A DNA stretch of 64,000 nt, from the NCBI GenBank assembly GCA_019054805.1, contig JAHQIY010000004.1:7882501-7946500 (forward strand). The letters run 5' to 3'. The notes under the pieces were generated by a model. That model was not told where the DNA came from and did no database searches. It saw nothing but the letters and a program-made list of their open reading frames with translations. Below, piece by piece: positions 46,351-57,009 of this stretch. The position numbers and the translations under genes are program-made. The stretch comes from Brachionus manjavacas (Eukaryota; Rotifera; Eurotatoria; Ploima; Brachionidae). How positions within the stretch are numbered: the stretch's first letter is position 1; every line of letters starts with the position of its first letter.

Positions 46351-49242
46351 TCGTTCATCAAAAGCGTCATCACGTGTGGATAATCTCGAATCTTTAAAAT
46401 GTATGTATTTAAATGCTACTTCCTTGGACAATAAACTTGATGAATTCAGTGTTGTTATTGAAACATATAGCCCACAAATTGTGGCAGTTAGTGAGACTTG
46501 GTTTAAGAGCAACTCAAATGCAAACATTAAAGGATACAATTTGTACAGAAAGGACAGAAGTGATGGACGCAGAGGCGGGGGTGTATGTCTCTACATTGAT
46601 GAAAATATCGATTCATTTGAATTAAATGATGCAGGTTTTAATTTAAGTAAAATAGAACAAATTTGGGTAGTTGTTAACTTTAACTGTGGAAAGTATTTAG
46701 TTGGCTGTCTTTATAGGCCAAACGATTTTGTTGATATGAACGATTTTGATTTAGTCTTCAAACAAGCTAAAGACTATGTGGATGAAAGAGGTTTTAAGGA
46801 TATTCTAATAATGGGTGACTTTAACTTTCCATCAATCATCTGGTCAAATGGCTGTGTTTCAGAAATCTTAAACGAAAATGGCATCGAACATAAATTCAGC
46901 GAGACGCTAAGCGACACTTTTTTATATCAGCATGTAAATATTCCAACATTTCAAATTTCAAACGAAAAAGCTGTCAACACTTTGGATTTGATTTTCACGA
47001 CTCAGTCTGGCAGTGTGTATGCAATCGATACAAAATTTGTAACATTAATAAAGGACATCTGGTTATCTTTTTCAATTTTGTACTCAAAAACAAGGTTAGT
47101 AAGGAATCATATATTATTGAAAAATTTCTTTATAGTAAAGCTGACTTTGAAAAAATTTCTGATTTTTTATCAAATATTGATTGGGTGCACTTATTTGAGA
47201 ATTTAAATATTCAGGAAATGTACAATGAGTTTATTTTCTATGTCAGCGAAGCTAGTAATCGATTCATTCCAGTAACGGATGGCTCTAAAAAGAAAAGTAT
47301 CTCAAAACCTTGGATAAAAGATGATCTCAAGATCTTAATTAGGAATAAGAAAAATCTAAGATACAGGAACTGTTCATGTAACTGGAAGGATATGAATCTT
47401 TATAATGATTACAAAAGTATCTGTAAATTAGTTTCTTCGGAAATAAAAAGAGCCAGACTCACTTATGAACAAAATTTAGTAGATAAAGCTAAGAAGAATC
47501 CAAAATTATTATACAAATATCTAAATGATCAACAAGTAATCAGAGAATCAATCAAAGCATTAAAGAAGTCAAACAATGAATTAACGCAAGAACCGAAAGA
47601 GATATCAAATCTACTAAATAAATGTTTTCAAGATGTTTTTGTTATTGAACAAGATGGGGAGCTTCCACCTTTTGTAGCTGAACTAAATGAAAACTGTTCA
47701 GAATATATTGACATTGAACCAAATGATATTAGTTATGAAGTGGTTTATAAAAAATTACAAGACCTTAATCAAAATAAATCATGTGGTGTAGACAAGCTTC
47801 ATCCGCTATTGCTAAAAAACTGTGCAGAAGCCTTTACTGTTCCTTTAACTTTAATTTTCAGAAAGTCTTTATCTAATAGTCAGCTTCCAATACAATTCAG
47901 ATCAGCAAATATTACTCCATTGTTTAAAAAAGGTGATAAATCAACGGCCAGCAATTATCGTCCCGTGTCTTTAACTTCAATTCCGTGCAAAATAATGGAA
48001 AGCATAATAAGAACCAAAATGGAAGACTATCTTTATAAGAACAATATTATATCTAAAGAACAGCATGGATTTGTCAGGAAAAAGTCATGTACATCTAATC
48101 TTATGGAAACTCTAGATTTCATCTCAATGAGTCTAGACAAAAGTATTCCTGTTGATGTTATTCTGCTAGATTTTGCGAAAGCATTTGATACTGTTCCGCA
48201 CAGAAGACTAATAGCTAAATTGAAAGTGTATGGCTTTGATGGTCTGACACTAAAATGGATTGAAGCTTTTTTGAAAAATAGAAGACAACGAGTTGTTCAA
48301 GGTGAAATTTTGTCGGATTGGGTTGAGATTTTTAGCGGTGTACCACAAGGATCAGTCATTGGTCCACTTTTGTTCGTTTTGTATATCAATGATCTACCAA
48401 AAGGAATAGAGAATATTGTCAAAATGTATGCAGATGATACAAAAATATTCTCGCAAACGGTATCAGAAATATGCGCAGTGAAACTTCAATCAGATTTAGA
48501 TTTAATTTTCAAGTGGACTCAAGATTGGCTTCTTCTCTTCAACACATCAAAATGTGTGGTTATGCATTACGGTCATAAAAACAAAGAATTCACTTATTCT
48601 ATTAATGGTAAACAGTTATCAACGTCTGAAACCGAAAGAGATCTTGGAGTTATCTTCAATACAAATCTCAAATGGAAAAACCAAGTGATAGAGGCTACAA
48701 ACAAAGCAAATCAAATGTTGGGTCGCATCAGGAAATCATTCGCTCGTTTTGATTGTAAGTTATTTAGATCATTGTATTTAACTTTTGTTCGTCCTCTTTT
48801 GGAATTTGCTGTGCCTGTATGGTCTCCATTTCTTAAGTCGGATTGTGAGAATCTTGAGAGGATTCAACGCAGAGCTACGAAATTTGTTTCTTCAATTAGA
48901 AACAAACCGTATGAAAGCAGATTGAAGGCTTTAAACATTCCAAATCTGGTGGAAAGAAGAAAAAGAGGTGATCTAATTCAATTATACAAGTTCATGCATG
49001 GAATAGAATTGGTTGAAAAAAGCAACAATTTTAATGTCACCAAAATCCAAGGAAGAGGTCACTGCTTCAAATATCACAAAGAAATTTCGAGGCTCCAACA
49101 TAGAGATAACTTTTTTTTCAACAGAACCGCTAACATATGGAACTCACTGCCAAATCAATTAGTTGAAGCCCCTAATGTTAACAGCTTTAAAGCAGGCATT
49201 GATTGCTGGATGAGCAGCAATCAATCACATCAGCTGTCATAG
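46277..49242 (+). pseudogene. LINE ORF2: endonuclease plus reverse transcriptase, one frameshift
   Basis: The APE-type endonuclease comes first: LYRKDRSDGRRGGGVCLYI, GCLYRPNDF, IMGDFNFP, NTLDLIFT. The frame is lost near 47030-47047 and continues from NKGHLVIFFNF in the next frame. RT motifs follow: NITPLFKKGDKSTASNYRPV, EQHGFVRKKSC, ILLDFAKAFDTVPH, GVPQGSVIGPLLFVLYINDL and catalytic YADD. Then come the CR1-type C-terminal blocks RRATKFV, NLVERRKRGDLIQLYKFMHG and NIWNSLPNQLV. Apart from the frameshift the ORF is uninterrupted. Confidence 0.92.
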
Positions 49243-49418
49243 TGTGCCTTATCAGCACACTCGCTGGCTAGCCAGCTACAGTCAAAACTACTACTACTAC
49301 TCCTAAAGATTCGAATGAAAATCGGAAGAGCTTCCCATCTATTTTCTTATTACTTTTGTAATTTTGTTTAATTTTGTAATTTTGTTTAATCTCAAAAAAA
49401 ATTTTCAGTCAGACTTAC

Positions 49419-49570
49419 AGGTCCAAATTTCTTTTTCTTTCCTTTTTATGTTTTTCAGATGAATTAGTAATCGATTCATTTTCCGAATGACTAAAAGAAA
49501 TTATTTTCAAGGAAGATTTTTTAGGTTGAATTTTTTTCTTTAGAGAACTTGTAGAATCATTTTTTTCCAT
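49419..49570 (-). CDS. Orphan first exon, Lys/Ser-rich
   Basis: ATG at 49570 opens MEKNDSTSSLKKKIQPKKSS and ends KKERKRNLDL at a consensus donor, T|GTAAGT (49418). No downstream exon was recognised: the LINE at 45.6-49.3 kb begins only ~115 bp beyond, and WDR91 lies further on. It may be the first exon of a gene interrupted by the LINE, or a chance frame. Composition resembles a nuclear or disordered protein N-terminus. Confidence 0.3.
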
Positions 49571-50164
49571 CTTTAGTATATTTAAAGAAACTATAAGACC
49601 ACAGGTTTCTATGAATTGAGTTATTAGTTGTATGAAGAGCTATTTCCAGATCATTATAAATTTGGGTTTCCCATTTATTTTACCTTTACCAAAATACTTT
49701 ACAGGACAAGAAATTTTTCAAGTGATAATAAAATACTTTGGTAGTTGTGGATACAAATTGGCAATAATTGATGGGATTGTTCGTTAGGGCTAGAGTTAAA
49801 AATCATAAATATTTTTCAAAATTAAAAATTTTATTTAAAAAAAAATTTAACAATTCAATTTTATTTTAATAAGATTAAAATTATTTAAGTTAAATTAGAT
49901 AATAATTTATCAAAAAAACTATAAACGATTTTTAACTTTTTCCTTTTTTCGAACAAGTTGGACTCAATTCATATTAAAATTCTCTCGTATTATTTAAGAA
50001 AATGGCATTTAATTATATAACGAGCCAAAATTTTTATAAAAAAAATAAAAATACTGATGTTAGGAACAATTTTAATTCAATCTAAACTATACAATAAACT
50101 ATATAACAAAAATAATGGAATTAATATATTTTTATTGTTTAAGGTAAAAAAACATTTAGTCAAA
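49571..50164. other. Intergenic, no gene recognised
   Basis: AT-rich sequence between the orphan exon and the SINE. No features were supported. Confidence 0.4.
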
Positions 50165-50178
50165 CAGGGTAAAACCGT

Positions 50179-50464
50179 AAGCCCATAAAGCCGAATGGTT
50201 TGCGTATTAGTCATGCAAGCAGAGGATCGAGAGTTCAAGACCCGCTGAGAGTGGAAAAAATCTTCAAAACATCTCTACAATACGAGGCGAATGTTTAAAC
50301 CTCTTTTATCATAAAAATAGGGGGACCAGTTTCGACTGGATCAACTCGATGAAGTAGCCTCTGTGTCAGATCGAAGCCGTTGCTCAAAAAGGTACTTGAA
50401 AAGGAGATGAGCGCCTCCCCATTATCCACTAGGATAGAATAGGAACAATTATTAGATAAATTAT
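50179..50464 (+). mobile_element. tRNA-like SINE with 14-bp target-site duplications
   Basis: The 14-bp sequence AGGGTAAAACCGTA occurs exactly at 50165-50178 and 50465-50478, flanking a ~286-bp body of much higher GC. The head (CCGAATGGTTTGCGTATTAG to GAGAGTTCAAGACCCGC) has the order and spacing of pol III A and B boxes in a tRNA-derived SINE; the B box is like GGTTCAAGNCC. No protein coding. The clean duplications indicate a recent insertion by target-primed reverse transcription. Confidence 0.82.
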
Positions 50465-50699
50465 TAGGGTAAAACCGTAGATTCTTTTATTTGATCGCTA
50501 ATTAGTTGTGAGATTTTTTTTTCGGAAAAATAATAAAAAAGATTATTGTCTTAAATTAAAAAAAAAATATTTAAAATAAAAGAACGGTTCAAAAGTTTTA
50601 GTTAAAATAAAAAAAGATATTTCATTAACGTTTCAATCCTTAAATAATAAAAAGTATAAGAAAATATATGGGTTTAGTTGTTATTTTAAAACAAAATTA

Positions 50700-51190
50700 A
50701 TCTTTTTAGAACACCATTTTGAACAAAAATTTCCATAGTTAAATCAAAGCCTCTTGGAAGGCATTTCCTACAAGACCAATTGTTACATTTTTCATAAGAA
50801 ATTCATTTGTTTTGATTTTTTATGACTTTTCCAAATACTGTTTTACATTTGAAACATTTTTTTTGGTTGTTCAGTGGAGATATTTTAATTTCAGACTCCT
50901 CTTCATCTTCTTCATCGCAGATTATTGTCTTTTTTTTCCTCTTTATATTCTAACTGTTTCAATTAATATCATAAGCTAATAAGCTAATTGTTTGATCACT
51001 TCACCTTCAAATTCTTTAAGGATTCATGATGTAGCACTTTTGCCATTTGCAGGCCTTTTATCCTTTCCATTGATTCGATCGTGTTGAATATGGAATGTAA
51101 GAGCGCACAGAAGCTTGATGTTTGTTTAATATTTTAGCTTCGATTTCGGTAATGGCTATTTGTAAAGTTTCTTATAAGGATCTTGGATTA
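50700..51190 (-). pseudogene. Zinc-finger C-terminal relic of a transposon protein (copy 2)
   Basis: The minus strand reads an acidic stretch (TIICDEEDEEESEIKISP), then KKCFKCKTVFGKVI, an in-frame stop, then KCNNWSCRKCLPRGFD. C-x2-C ... C-x2-WSC-x2-CLP matches the relic at 4956-5114. Further upstream (about 51040-51110) RINGKDKRPANGKSATS may belong to the same decayed protein. Broken by stops. Confidence 0.42.
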
Positions 51191-52005
51191 TTTGGAAGTT
51201 ATTTCTCGGCATTTTTAAATTTTTTTTTTTTTAAATCAATAAAATAGAAAATTAAACCTTTTTATTGCAATAAATGAAATTAACGGTTTAACCCCAATCC
51301 CATATTTTTTCTTAAACTTTATTAATTCTGAAACAACAGAAAATCGGTTTAGTTTTTGAATTTTTAAATAAGAAATAAAAATTTTTAAATTTTTACCAAT
51401 TATCAAGAAAGTTTATTTTTGAGCATTATCAGTTAAATATCGATGATTAGTCGTTTAAATGAAATTTAAAAAAAAAATTTTCTTATTAGTCATTTTTATT
51501 AACAAAGACGTTCTTTATACGCTTTTTTATATTTACTAGAAGATTTTTCTTAAAAGAATATTTATAGTCATTCAAAATAGCCTATTGTGATTTCGAAAAT
51601 CACATTTATAGTGTTTGAGCTAGTAACTCCAATTTCATTTACTTAATTCCTATTGATCTCTGTTTATTTTAACAAAATGAATTGACTGAATGGATTCGAT
51701 AAAATCGTCAAAATTTTTATATTTTTTGAATTTCTGCTTTGAATTTGGGCTCAGAATCCTCCATATGAGTTCATTCTATTGAAGGCATCTTTTCACTTGA
51801 TTTGATCTTGCTTACAAGCTTGTCACGTCTTTGCCTTTTATAAGCATCAGCCACATGTATTAAGAAAGAATAAACAGAAATCCTCTACTGATTTTGATTA
51901 TTTTTTTATCGAAACATTATTGATTTAATAATAATGGTTTCGTTTTGAATAAATCAGAGTATCAAAAGTAACGATAAAAAATAATTGCTGAACAATAAAG
52001 AAGAT

Positions 52006-52109
52006 AGAAGGCAAAAGGTGGTTGTGGGCACGTCGGAGTCAAGGTGGAGAAATATAACAAGTGGTGTGCCTCAAGGATTATTATTACATCCCTTAAATTT
52101 CGTTATATA
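52006..52109 (+). mobile_element. Older LINE, left part (interrupted)
   Basis: Encodes RRQKVVVGTSESRWRNITSG, then VPQG and LNFVI: the RT block just before the YINDL/YADD region of CR1-like elements. It is cut at 52109. The continuation (SDKINDKMEMYADD) resumes at about 54630 on the far side of another LINE. Confidence 0.78.
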
Positions 52110-52176
52110 GTAGGAGTATTAGTAGTAGTTGGATGACTGCGAGTTGCCGGATGACTCCAGCAAGAGAACCTGAGTC

Positions 52177-53910
52177 CTATGAGCAGCCTGTTCTTTGGTC
52201 GTCAATCCTCTTCTTGAAAGAGTTGACACTTGGTGCGTCAATGACTGAATCGGGTAGCTTGTTCCACATTCTTGCTACCCTGTTGCGGAAAGCGTTACGT
52301 CTGATTAGACAGTCCTTCACTAGCTCTGGTCTGATGTGCGCTCGATGCCCGCTTCTGGGCGGTCCAACTTGTAGAGAGGAGTGCCATTCGACAGTGTCCA
52401 GTCCTTTCTGAATTTTGAACATTTCTATCAAATCACCCCTGGCTCTCCTTTCCTCCAGCGTTGTCAACTTCAGTTTTAGGCACCTGTCTTCGTATGTCAT
52501 GTCGCGGAGTTGAGTTGGGACTTTGGTGGCACGGCGCTGAACTTTTTCCAGTTTGTTTATCTCGCCGAGGCGGTGTGGTCTCCATGCTTGGATTGCATAC
52601 TCGAGATGCAGTCTGACGTACGTAGTGCACATTTGTTTCCATATATACGCATCCCTCGAAACCAGCGTCTTGCGAAGCACTCCGAGCATGGAGTTGGCTT
52701 TTGCCGCGGATTTATCCACCTGAATCTTTGTGCCCAAATTGTCACTCACATGGACTCCCAGGTCTTTTTCCGTTTTAGTAACCTCAAGCTCGTGTGGTAT
52801 ACCGGTCGACCTATCTAGGATGTGGTATTTATTCCCCGGGTCACGCTTTCCGTAATGCATGACCTTACATTTGCCGAGGTTCAGTTTCATCAGCCATTTG
52901 TCGCACCATTCTGCTAAGGCTTCCAAGTCGCGTTGCAGTTGCTCACTACAGCTGCTCGTGAGTAAGCCCACGATGATCTTGCAGTCATCTGCATACAGCT
53001 TACACGGAAAGCTTATATGTTCTGGTAGGTCGTTTATAAAGACCACGAAGAGCGTTGGACCTATGACTAAGCACTGAGGGACCGAGCTCGTGACTGGTGC
53101 CCATTCCGAACAATTCTCGCCGAAGACAACTCTATGCCTCCTGCTCCGTCGTTGATGGCGTCCACGAACTTTTGCCCGAGAGAGCTCTCGCCGCTCAGTA
53201 CTGATGGAAAATTGTGCCTCCACTCAATCTCTGGATAGTTGAAGTCTCCGCATATTATCAGTGCCGAGTAGCGCTAATCGTCGATTGCTTTCTTGGCCGA
53301 CACAATCGACTTATTGATCCTTTCCGATAAATTTTTAGTTTGTGCCGAGTCGCGAATGCATGCGGGTGGTGGACGATAAATGCAGCCGAAAAGGATGTTA
53401 TCCTTACCTAAATTTATTTCGCACCAGACTTGCTCTGTGTCATTAGTCGTCAGTTGTTCTATCAATACGCCGTCCAGTACCACGGATGACTTCAAGTCTG
53501 AGCGCACATAAATGGCCACTCCGCCGCAGCATCTCCTTGTTCCACCTCTATCCCTCATATAAAGCACATAGTTACTCAAAAAGCGGTGCTGATGTTGCGT
53601 CGAACCATGTCTCGGTGATGCATTACAGATGAGGCGACTCTAATGCTGCTATTATAGCCAACTCACTTAACTTCCCCTGGTTCAATGAAGTTGCATTAGT
53701 ATAAAGAAATTTTAGTGGACTTGACTGCGCGCTGGGTGCTTCGTTGATGGCTGATGAGCTAGAAGCTACCGTTGGTAGCTCCCTGTCCGACTGCCTCGGC
53801 TCTGATAATGTTATCGGTTTCAGCCAGTGGCTGGTTGTTGGTAGTTGCTGCTGTGGCAGGCCTCCCTCTCGCCTTGCAAGCTTCTCTCCAGTTGGCATAT
53901 GGATACTTAC
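52177..53910 (-). pseudogene. ORF2 of the GC-rich LINE, internally deleted
   Basis: From 5' to 3' on the minus strand: LKFLYTNATSLNQGKLSELA (endonuclease start), GGVAIYVRSDLKSSV, FGCIYRPPPACIRDS, IICGDFNYPEIEW. Then, after loss of the RT finger region, VIGPTLFVVFINDLPEH, KLYADDCKI (catalytic YADD), KVMHYGKRDPGNKY, TKTEKDLGVHVSDN, LEERRARGDLIEMFKI and MWNKLPDSVIDAPSVNSFK. Several frame changes (about 53220, 53580 and 53620) confirm decay. Confidence 0.85.
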
Positions 53911-54604
53911 CACCGTAATCTTGCCCCCTTAACACGTCCAAGCAACGTATCCTGTCACCTCGTATGACGAATCGGAATGGTTGGTCAAGCTTGTCGTCTG
54001 ACTCCAAGTCCTTGTTGGCTTGTATGCGCTCTTTCAATAGCTTGCTGAACTGCTCTTGCTCGGCTGGGGTGCGGTCTGGGCGGATGTATATTCGGTTTAG
54101 ATCAGGATCGGCATTGAGTTTCCTAGCCTCTGACAGTAGCGTCCTTTTGTCCTCCTAGTCTTGCATCTCAACGACTATTGCGCCGGGCACCGTCTCATTT
54201 GAGTCCCTCTTCTTTGTTGATCTCAATCGTCGAATTCGTCGCCTTCTGCTCGTATCGACTCCAAGCTTGTGGAGAATACGATCAGTCCAGGCCTCATCAT
54301 CGGCCATCCTTGCTATCTCTGTGTTCTTTGTCGACAACGGCACCCCGACAACTACGACATTTTTGGCTCGGTTTGATTGTTCCTTCATGTGTGAGTCTAT
54401 TGCGGCTAATAGCTCGTTATGCGGTTTGGTTCCTTTTTTAGTCAGGTTTTTAACCACTTGGGACCAGTTGTTACTGTTTGTGGCAGCTTCAACAGGGACA
54501 GCTGTTCGGCTTCCCTCACTTGCGTCGAGTCGGTCCTTCAAGGCTTTATTTTGCTCCTTCAACGATTCATTTGCCTCTTCCAAATGCGATATTTTGATTT
54601 GCAT
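53759..54604 (-). pseudogene. ORF1 of the GC-rich LINE
   Basis: The first part (54155-54604) has a coiled coil, ISHLEEANESLKEQNKALKD, and the ORF1 signature NRAKNVVVVGVPLSTKN. After a stop near 54155 the frame resumes with NADPDLNRIYIRPDRTPAEQ, LDQPFRFVIRGDRIRCLDV. The arrangement parallels ORF1 at 45592-46350 (NVTIYGVPES; PFRYGIRGNQIV), placing both LINEs in one clade. Confidence 0.82.
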
Positions 54605-54625
54605 ACCATCAATTGTTTGAACGTA

Positions 54626-55200
54626 AATGTATCAATGATTGTCAGACAAAATAAATGACAAAATGGAGATGTACGCTGATGATACTAAGGTGATTTCAGA
54701 GGGGAATGAAATGTCACAATCAGAATTAAAAGCAGATTAAATAAACAATTAGCGCAAGAAATGATCAATGTTCTTAAACAGTAAGAATTGCAAAATCATG
54801 CATTACGGGAAGAGGAACCCTAGAAACAAATATTACATTTAACATGGAAAAGAAAAAGTATGGTTGCAGGAATTGGAGGTTTATAAAAATATGGGTATTT
54901 TGGTTTCTAGTGATGGAAAGCAAAGTAAACATGTAGAAACGACGGTATATAATGCTAACAGTGCTTTAGGTAGAATGAGGAAAACGTTCAAATTCTTTAA
55001 TACAGAGTTGTTTATAAAAACTTTATCCATCTTTCGTCAGAACGCATTTATAATTCGCTTCGCCGATATGGAATTCTATGACTTAAAGTGAAACAAATAA
55101 GGTGGAGGGAACCTTGAAAAGGGAGACTAAGATGGAAATAGAATTAGAAAGAATAGAGTACGAAGATAGACTTAGGGAGCTTGAGTAGTGTGAGCTAATG
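54626..55200 (+). mobile_element. Older LINE, right part
   Basis: Resumes at LSDKINDKMEMYADDTKVIS (RT catalytic YADD), continues through MHYGKRNPRNKYY (frame changes), LGILVSSDGKQSKHVETTV-type sequence and SALGRMRKTFKFFNTELF, and ends near RETKMEIELERIEYEDRLRELE. This is the same reading direction and domain order as the piece at 52006-52109, confirming that the GC-rich LINE split it. Confidence 0.8.
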
Positions 55201-55396
55201 AGCTAGTGATAATACATTTCTCACAAGCCGGGCTGTCTTGAATATTTTTCAGACTTGTTTTTAGATCACAAATTTAAGTCAAAGTGGTAACTTAGCTTGC
55301 CTTAACATTTTAAATAAAGCATCAGTTTTAGTATGGTATTTCATCCTTACTCCAAGTTTTGATATAATAAAAAATCAACCTACAGAAAAAAATAGG

Positions 55397-55448
55397 ATGC
55401 TTCGAACCTTTATAATTTCTTTCACAGCTCTTGCTCAAGGTCTAAACG
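55397..55448 (+). other. Possible leader exon upstream of copy B
   Basis: ATG opens MLRTFIISFTALAQGLN, a signal-peptide-like sequence, ending at the donor G|GTAAAT. No phase-compatible acceptor joins it to the membrane-protein ORF, so it may belong to an untranslated leader, a lost gene, or chance. Confidence 0.2.
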
Positions 55449-55700
55449 GTAAATATTTTTATTCCAACAAAAAAATATCTTCAAATTGATTTGAACATTT
55501 TATAAATTAAGAAAAAAAAAAAAGCTTGGAGACATTTTTAAAAAATTCATTAACTAAAAACCTTTTTACAGGTAAATAATTCTAGTTCTTTATGAAATAA
55601 TTTCATAAATATATAAATAACTAATTGTTTGTAAATTATTTGAAAAAATTTAATTAATATTTTTGGAAATTTTGTTAAATTTATTCAAATTTAGAAATCA

Positions 55701-56852
55701 ATGATGGAAAAAGAACGACTCTTTTCGATTTCTAATTTACTAATCGCTATTTCCTACGTAATTTTTACAATCATTATATTTGGGCTTGACATTGCTTTAA
55801 TGTCCAAAATAAATTATGTCGGTTCCATAGCTATGAAATATTTTGACAGTTGTTTTTATCCAAACGGGATTTATATAGCCGTTTTTGTAATGGGAATTTT
55901 TAATATGCTATTAATAATTTTTTCGACATTGATTGCAATTGTAGACAAAAATTATTTTTTTTCTTTATTGACTTCTGGAGCAACTCTTTTCTTTCTTGGT
56001 ATACCCAAGGAAGCAATTACATACAAGTTCTTGGTTTGTTTTAAGTATACATTTTATCAAATAGCCCAAGCTAGAGCATCCATGACGTTAATATTGGTAA
56101 TTTTGATTGGTATCTTTCACATATTGTTGTTTATACCCAACCAGACTTTGACCAAAAACTGGTATAAATTGGCTAAAATTGTATTATTTTTGTTTTGTAT
56201 TTTAGTTTTAATCGGCATAGCTATTCTAAATATTATTCTTCTTGTAAATTTAAATACCTCTTTTAAAAAAGACATTAATCCGAGAACCATTAAAATGGGA
56301 TTTTTCAATCAAACTGAAATTGACTTAATCGAAGATGAAGAATTTGTCAAAGACCCAAATTATTCATACCGTTTTGTTGGCACATTATATGACATTTTAT
56401 ATAGCAGAAATAAGACAAGAGACTGTTCGAGATCAAATTGTAGAAGACACTTTTGGCGATTCTTTAATATGAAAATAAATTGTGATGCTGCTGCTCAGTT
56501 GGTCTATCCTGATTGTTCAAATGCACTCAAGCTCTTAATTCAGTTAAAATATCTTGACTCAGGTGCTTACCCTTCGTACAACTGTGCTGTAATGACCAAG
56601 AATTTGACCTGTTTTTCCAGTTGCCCTGGCTTAGGAGATAGAAAATTGTATTTGGTTCAGGAGTTTGATGGTAAAGTTGAGCTGGGCTGGAATGGATTTT
56701 CAAATTGTGAAGTTAAAAGTCCTCGCATTCATCTAACTAAGGAAACAAGTTGGAACATTTGTCCGAACAACTTTTCTCAAAGAATTAAAATTAGTTTTTC
56801 GAATAATCTTTTTTTTTGTTTTTTGTTATTAAAAGGATTTATGAAATTTTAA
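55701..56852 (+). CDS. Four-TM Cys-rich membrane protein, copy B (383 aa), unrecognised family
   Basis: Paralogue of 40826-41977 in opposite orientation, 13.7 kb away. The start is ATGATG; the second Met (55704) aligns with copy A. Same layout: four TM helices, then a Cys-rich region and a hydrophobic end. Identical or nearly so are the blocks GATLFFLGIPKEAITYKFLV, RASMTLILVILIGIFHILLF and FSSCPGLGDRKLYLVQEF. The N-terminus differs (LFSISNLLIAISYVIF against LISIINFVIGFLYVIF), as does the segment before CDAAAQL (RNKTRDCSRSNCRRHFWRFF against NNKRLAYSYCSRSNCRRYYL). The DNA is nearly identical in the shared blocks, including third positions. A weak 3' splice site (TTCAAATTTAG) precedes the ATG. 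Confidence 0.8.
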   Translation: MMEKERLFSISNLLIAISYVIFTIIIFGLDIALMSKINYVGSIAMKYFDSCFYPNGIYIAVFVMGIFNMLLIIFSTLIAIVDKNYFFSLLTSGATLFFLGIPKEAITYKFLVCFKYTFYQIAQARASMTLILVILIGIFHILLFIPNQTLTKNWYKLAKIVLFLFCILVLIGIAILNIILLVNLNTSFKKDINPRTIKMGFFNQTEIDLIEDEEFVKDPNYSYRFVGTLYDILYSRNKTRDCSRSNCRRHFWRFFNMKINCDAAAQLVYPDCSNALKLLIQLKYLDSGAYPSYNCAVMTKNLTCFSSCPGLGDRKLYLVQEFDGKVELGWNGFSNCEVKSPRIHLTKETSWNICPNNFSQRIKISFSNNLFFCFLLLKGFMKF

Positions 56853-57009
56853 TTTAATTAAAATTTTTAATTTTTTTTATCCAATCTAATTTTAATTATT
56901 TTACATTTTTTTGTTTTATTTACTTTATTAGATAACAGTTTTCCTAAAATATGTTTAAAAATTTATAATAAAATTTACTTCGGAACATTTTTATTTGACC
57001 TAATATTTC

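Larger units (their letters stand above)
45592..49303 (+). mobile_element. Nearly full-length CR1/Jockey-like LINE
   Basis: Two overlapping ORFs: an ORF1 RNA-binding-type protein, then an ORF2 with endonuclease and reverse transcriptase. A short 3' UTR follows with the palindrome GCTGGCTAGCCAGC and an ACTACTACTACT tail. The only coding lesion seen is one frameshift in ORF2 near 47030-47047, so the copy is young. Three more fragments of the same family lie at 10240-10455, 10555-10962 and 35868-36298. The 5' end is not defined; the 5' UTR may extend left of 45592. Confidence 0.92.
52110..54625 (-). mobile_element. GC-rich CR1-like LINE inserted in an older LINE
   Basis: A sharply GC-richer block (about 50% against ~22%) on the minus strand. 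It holds ORF1 pieces, an endonuclease fragment and a C-terminal half RT, ending in a CTACTACTAATACTCCTACTA tail at 52110-52130. It carries an internal deletion joining GDFNYPEIEW...FVDAINDG of the endonuclease region directly to RT motif B (SEWAPVTSSVPQ), plus frameshifts. It is therefore dead but compositionally young or foreign to its host sequence. Confidence 0.88.

Noticed and set aside
50179-50260. Functional tRNA gene
   Set aside because: A- and B-box-like order is present, but a full cloverleaf with paired acceptor stem and anticodon loop could not be drawn. The flanking target duplications show a SINE insertion.
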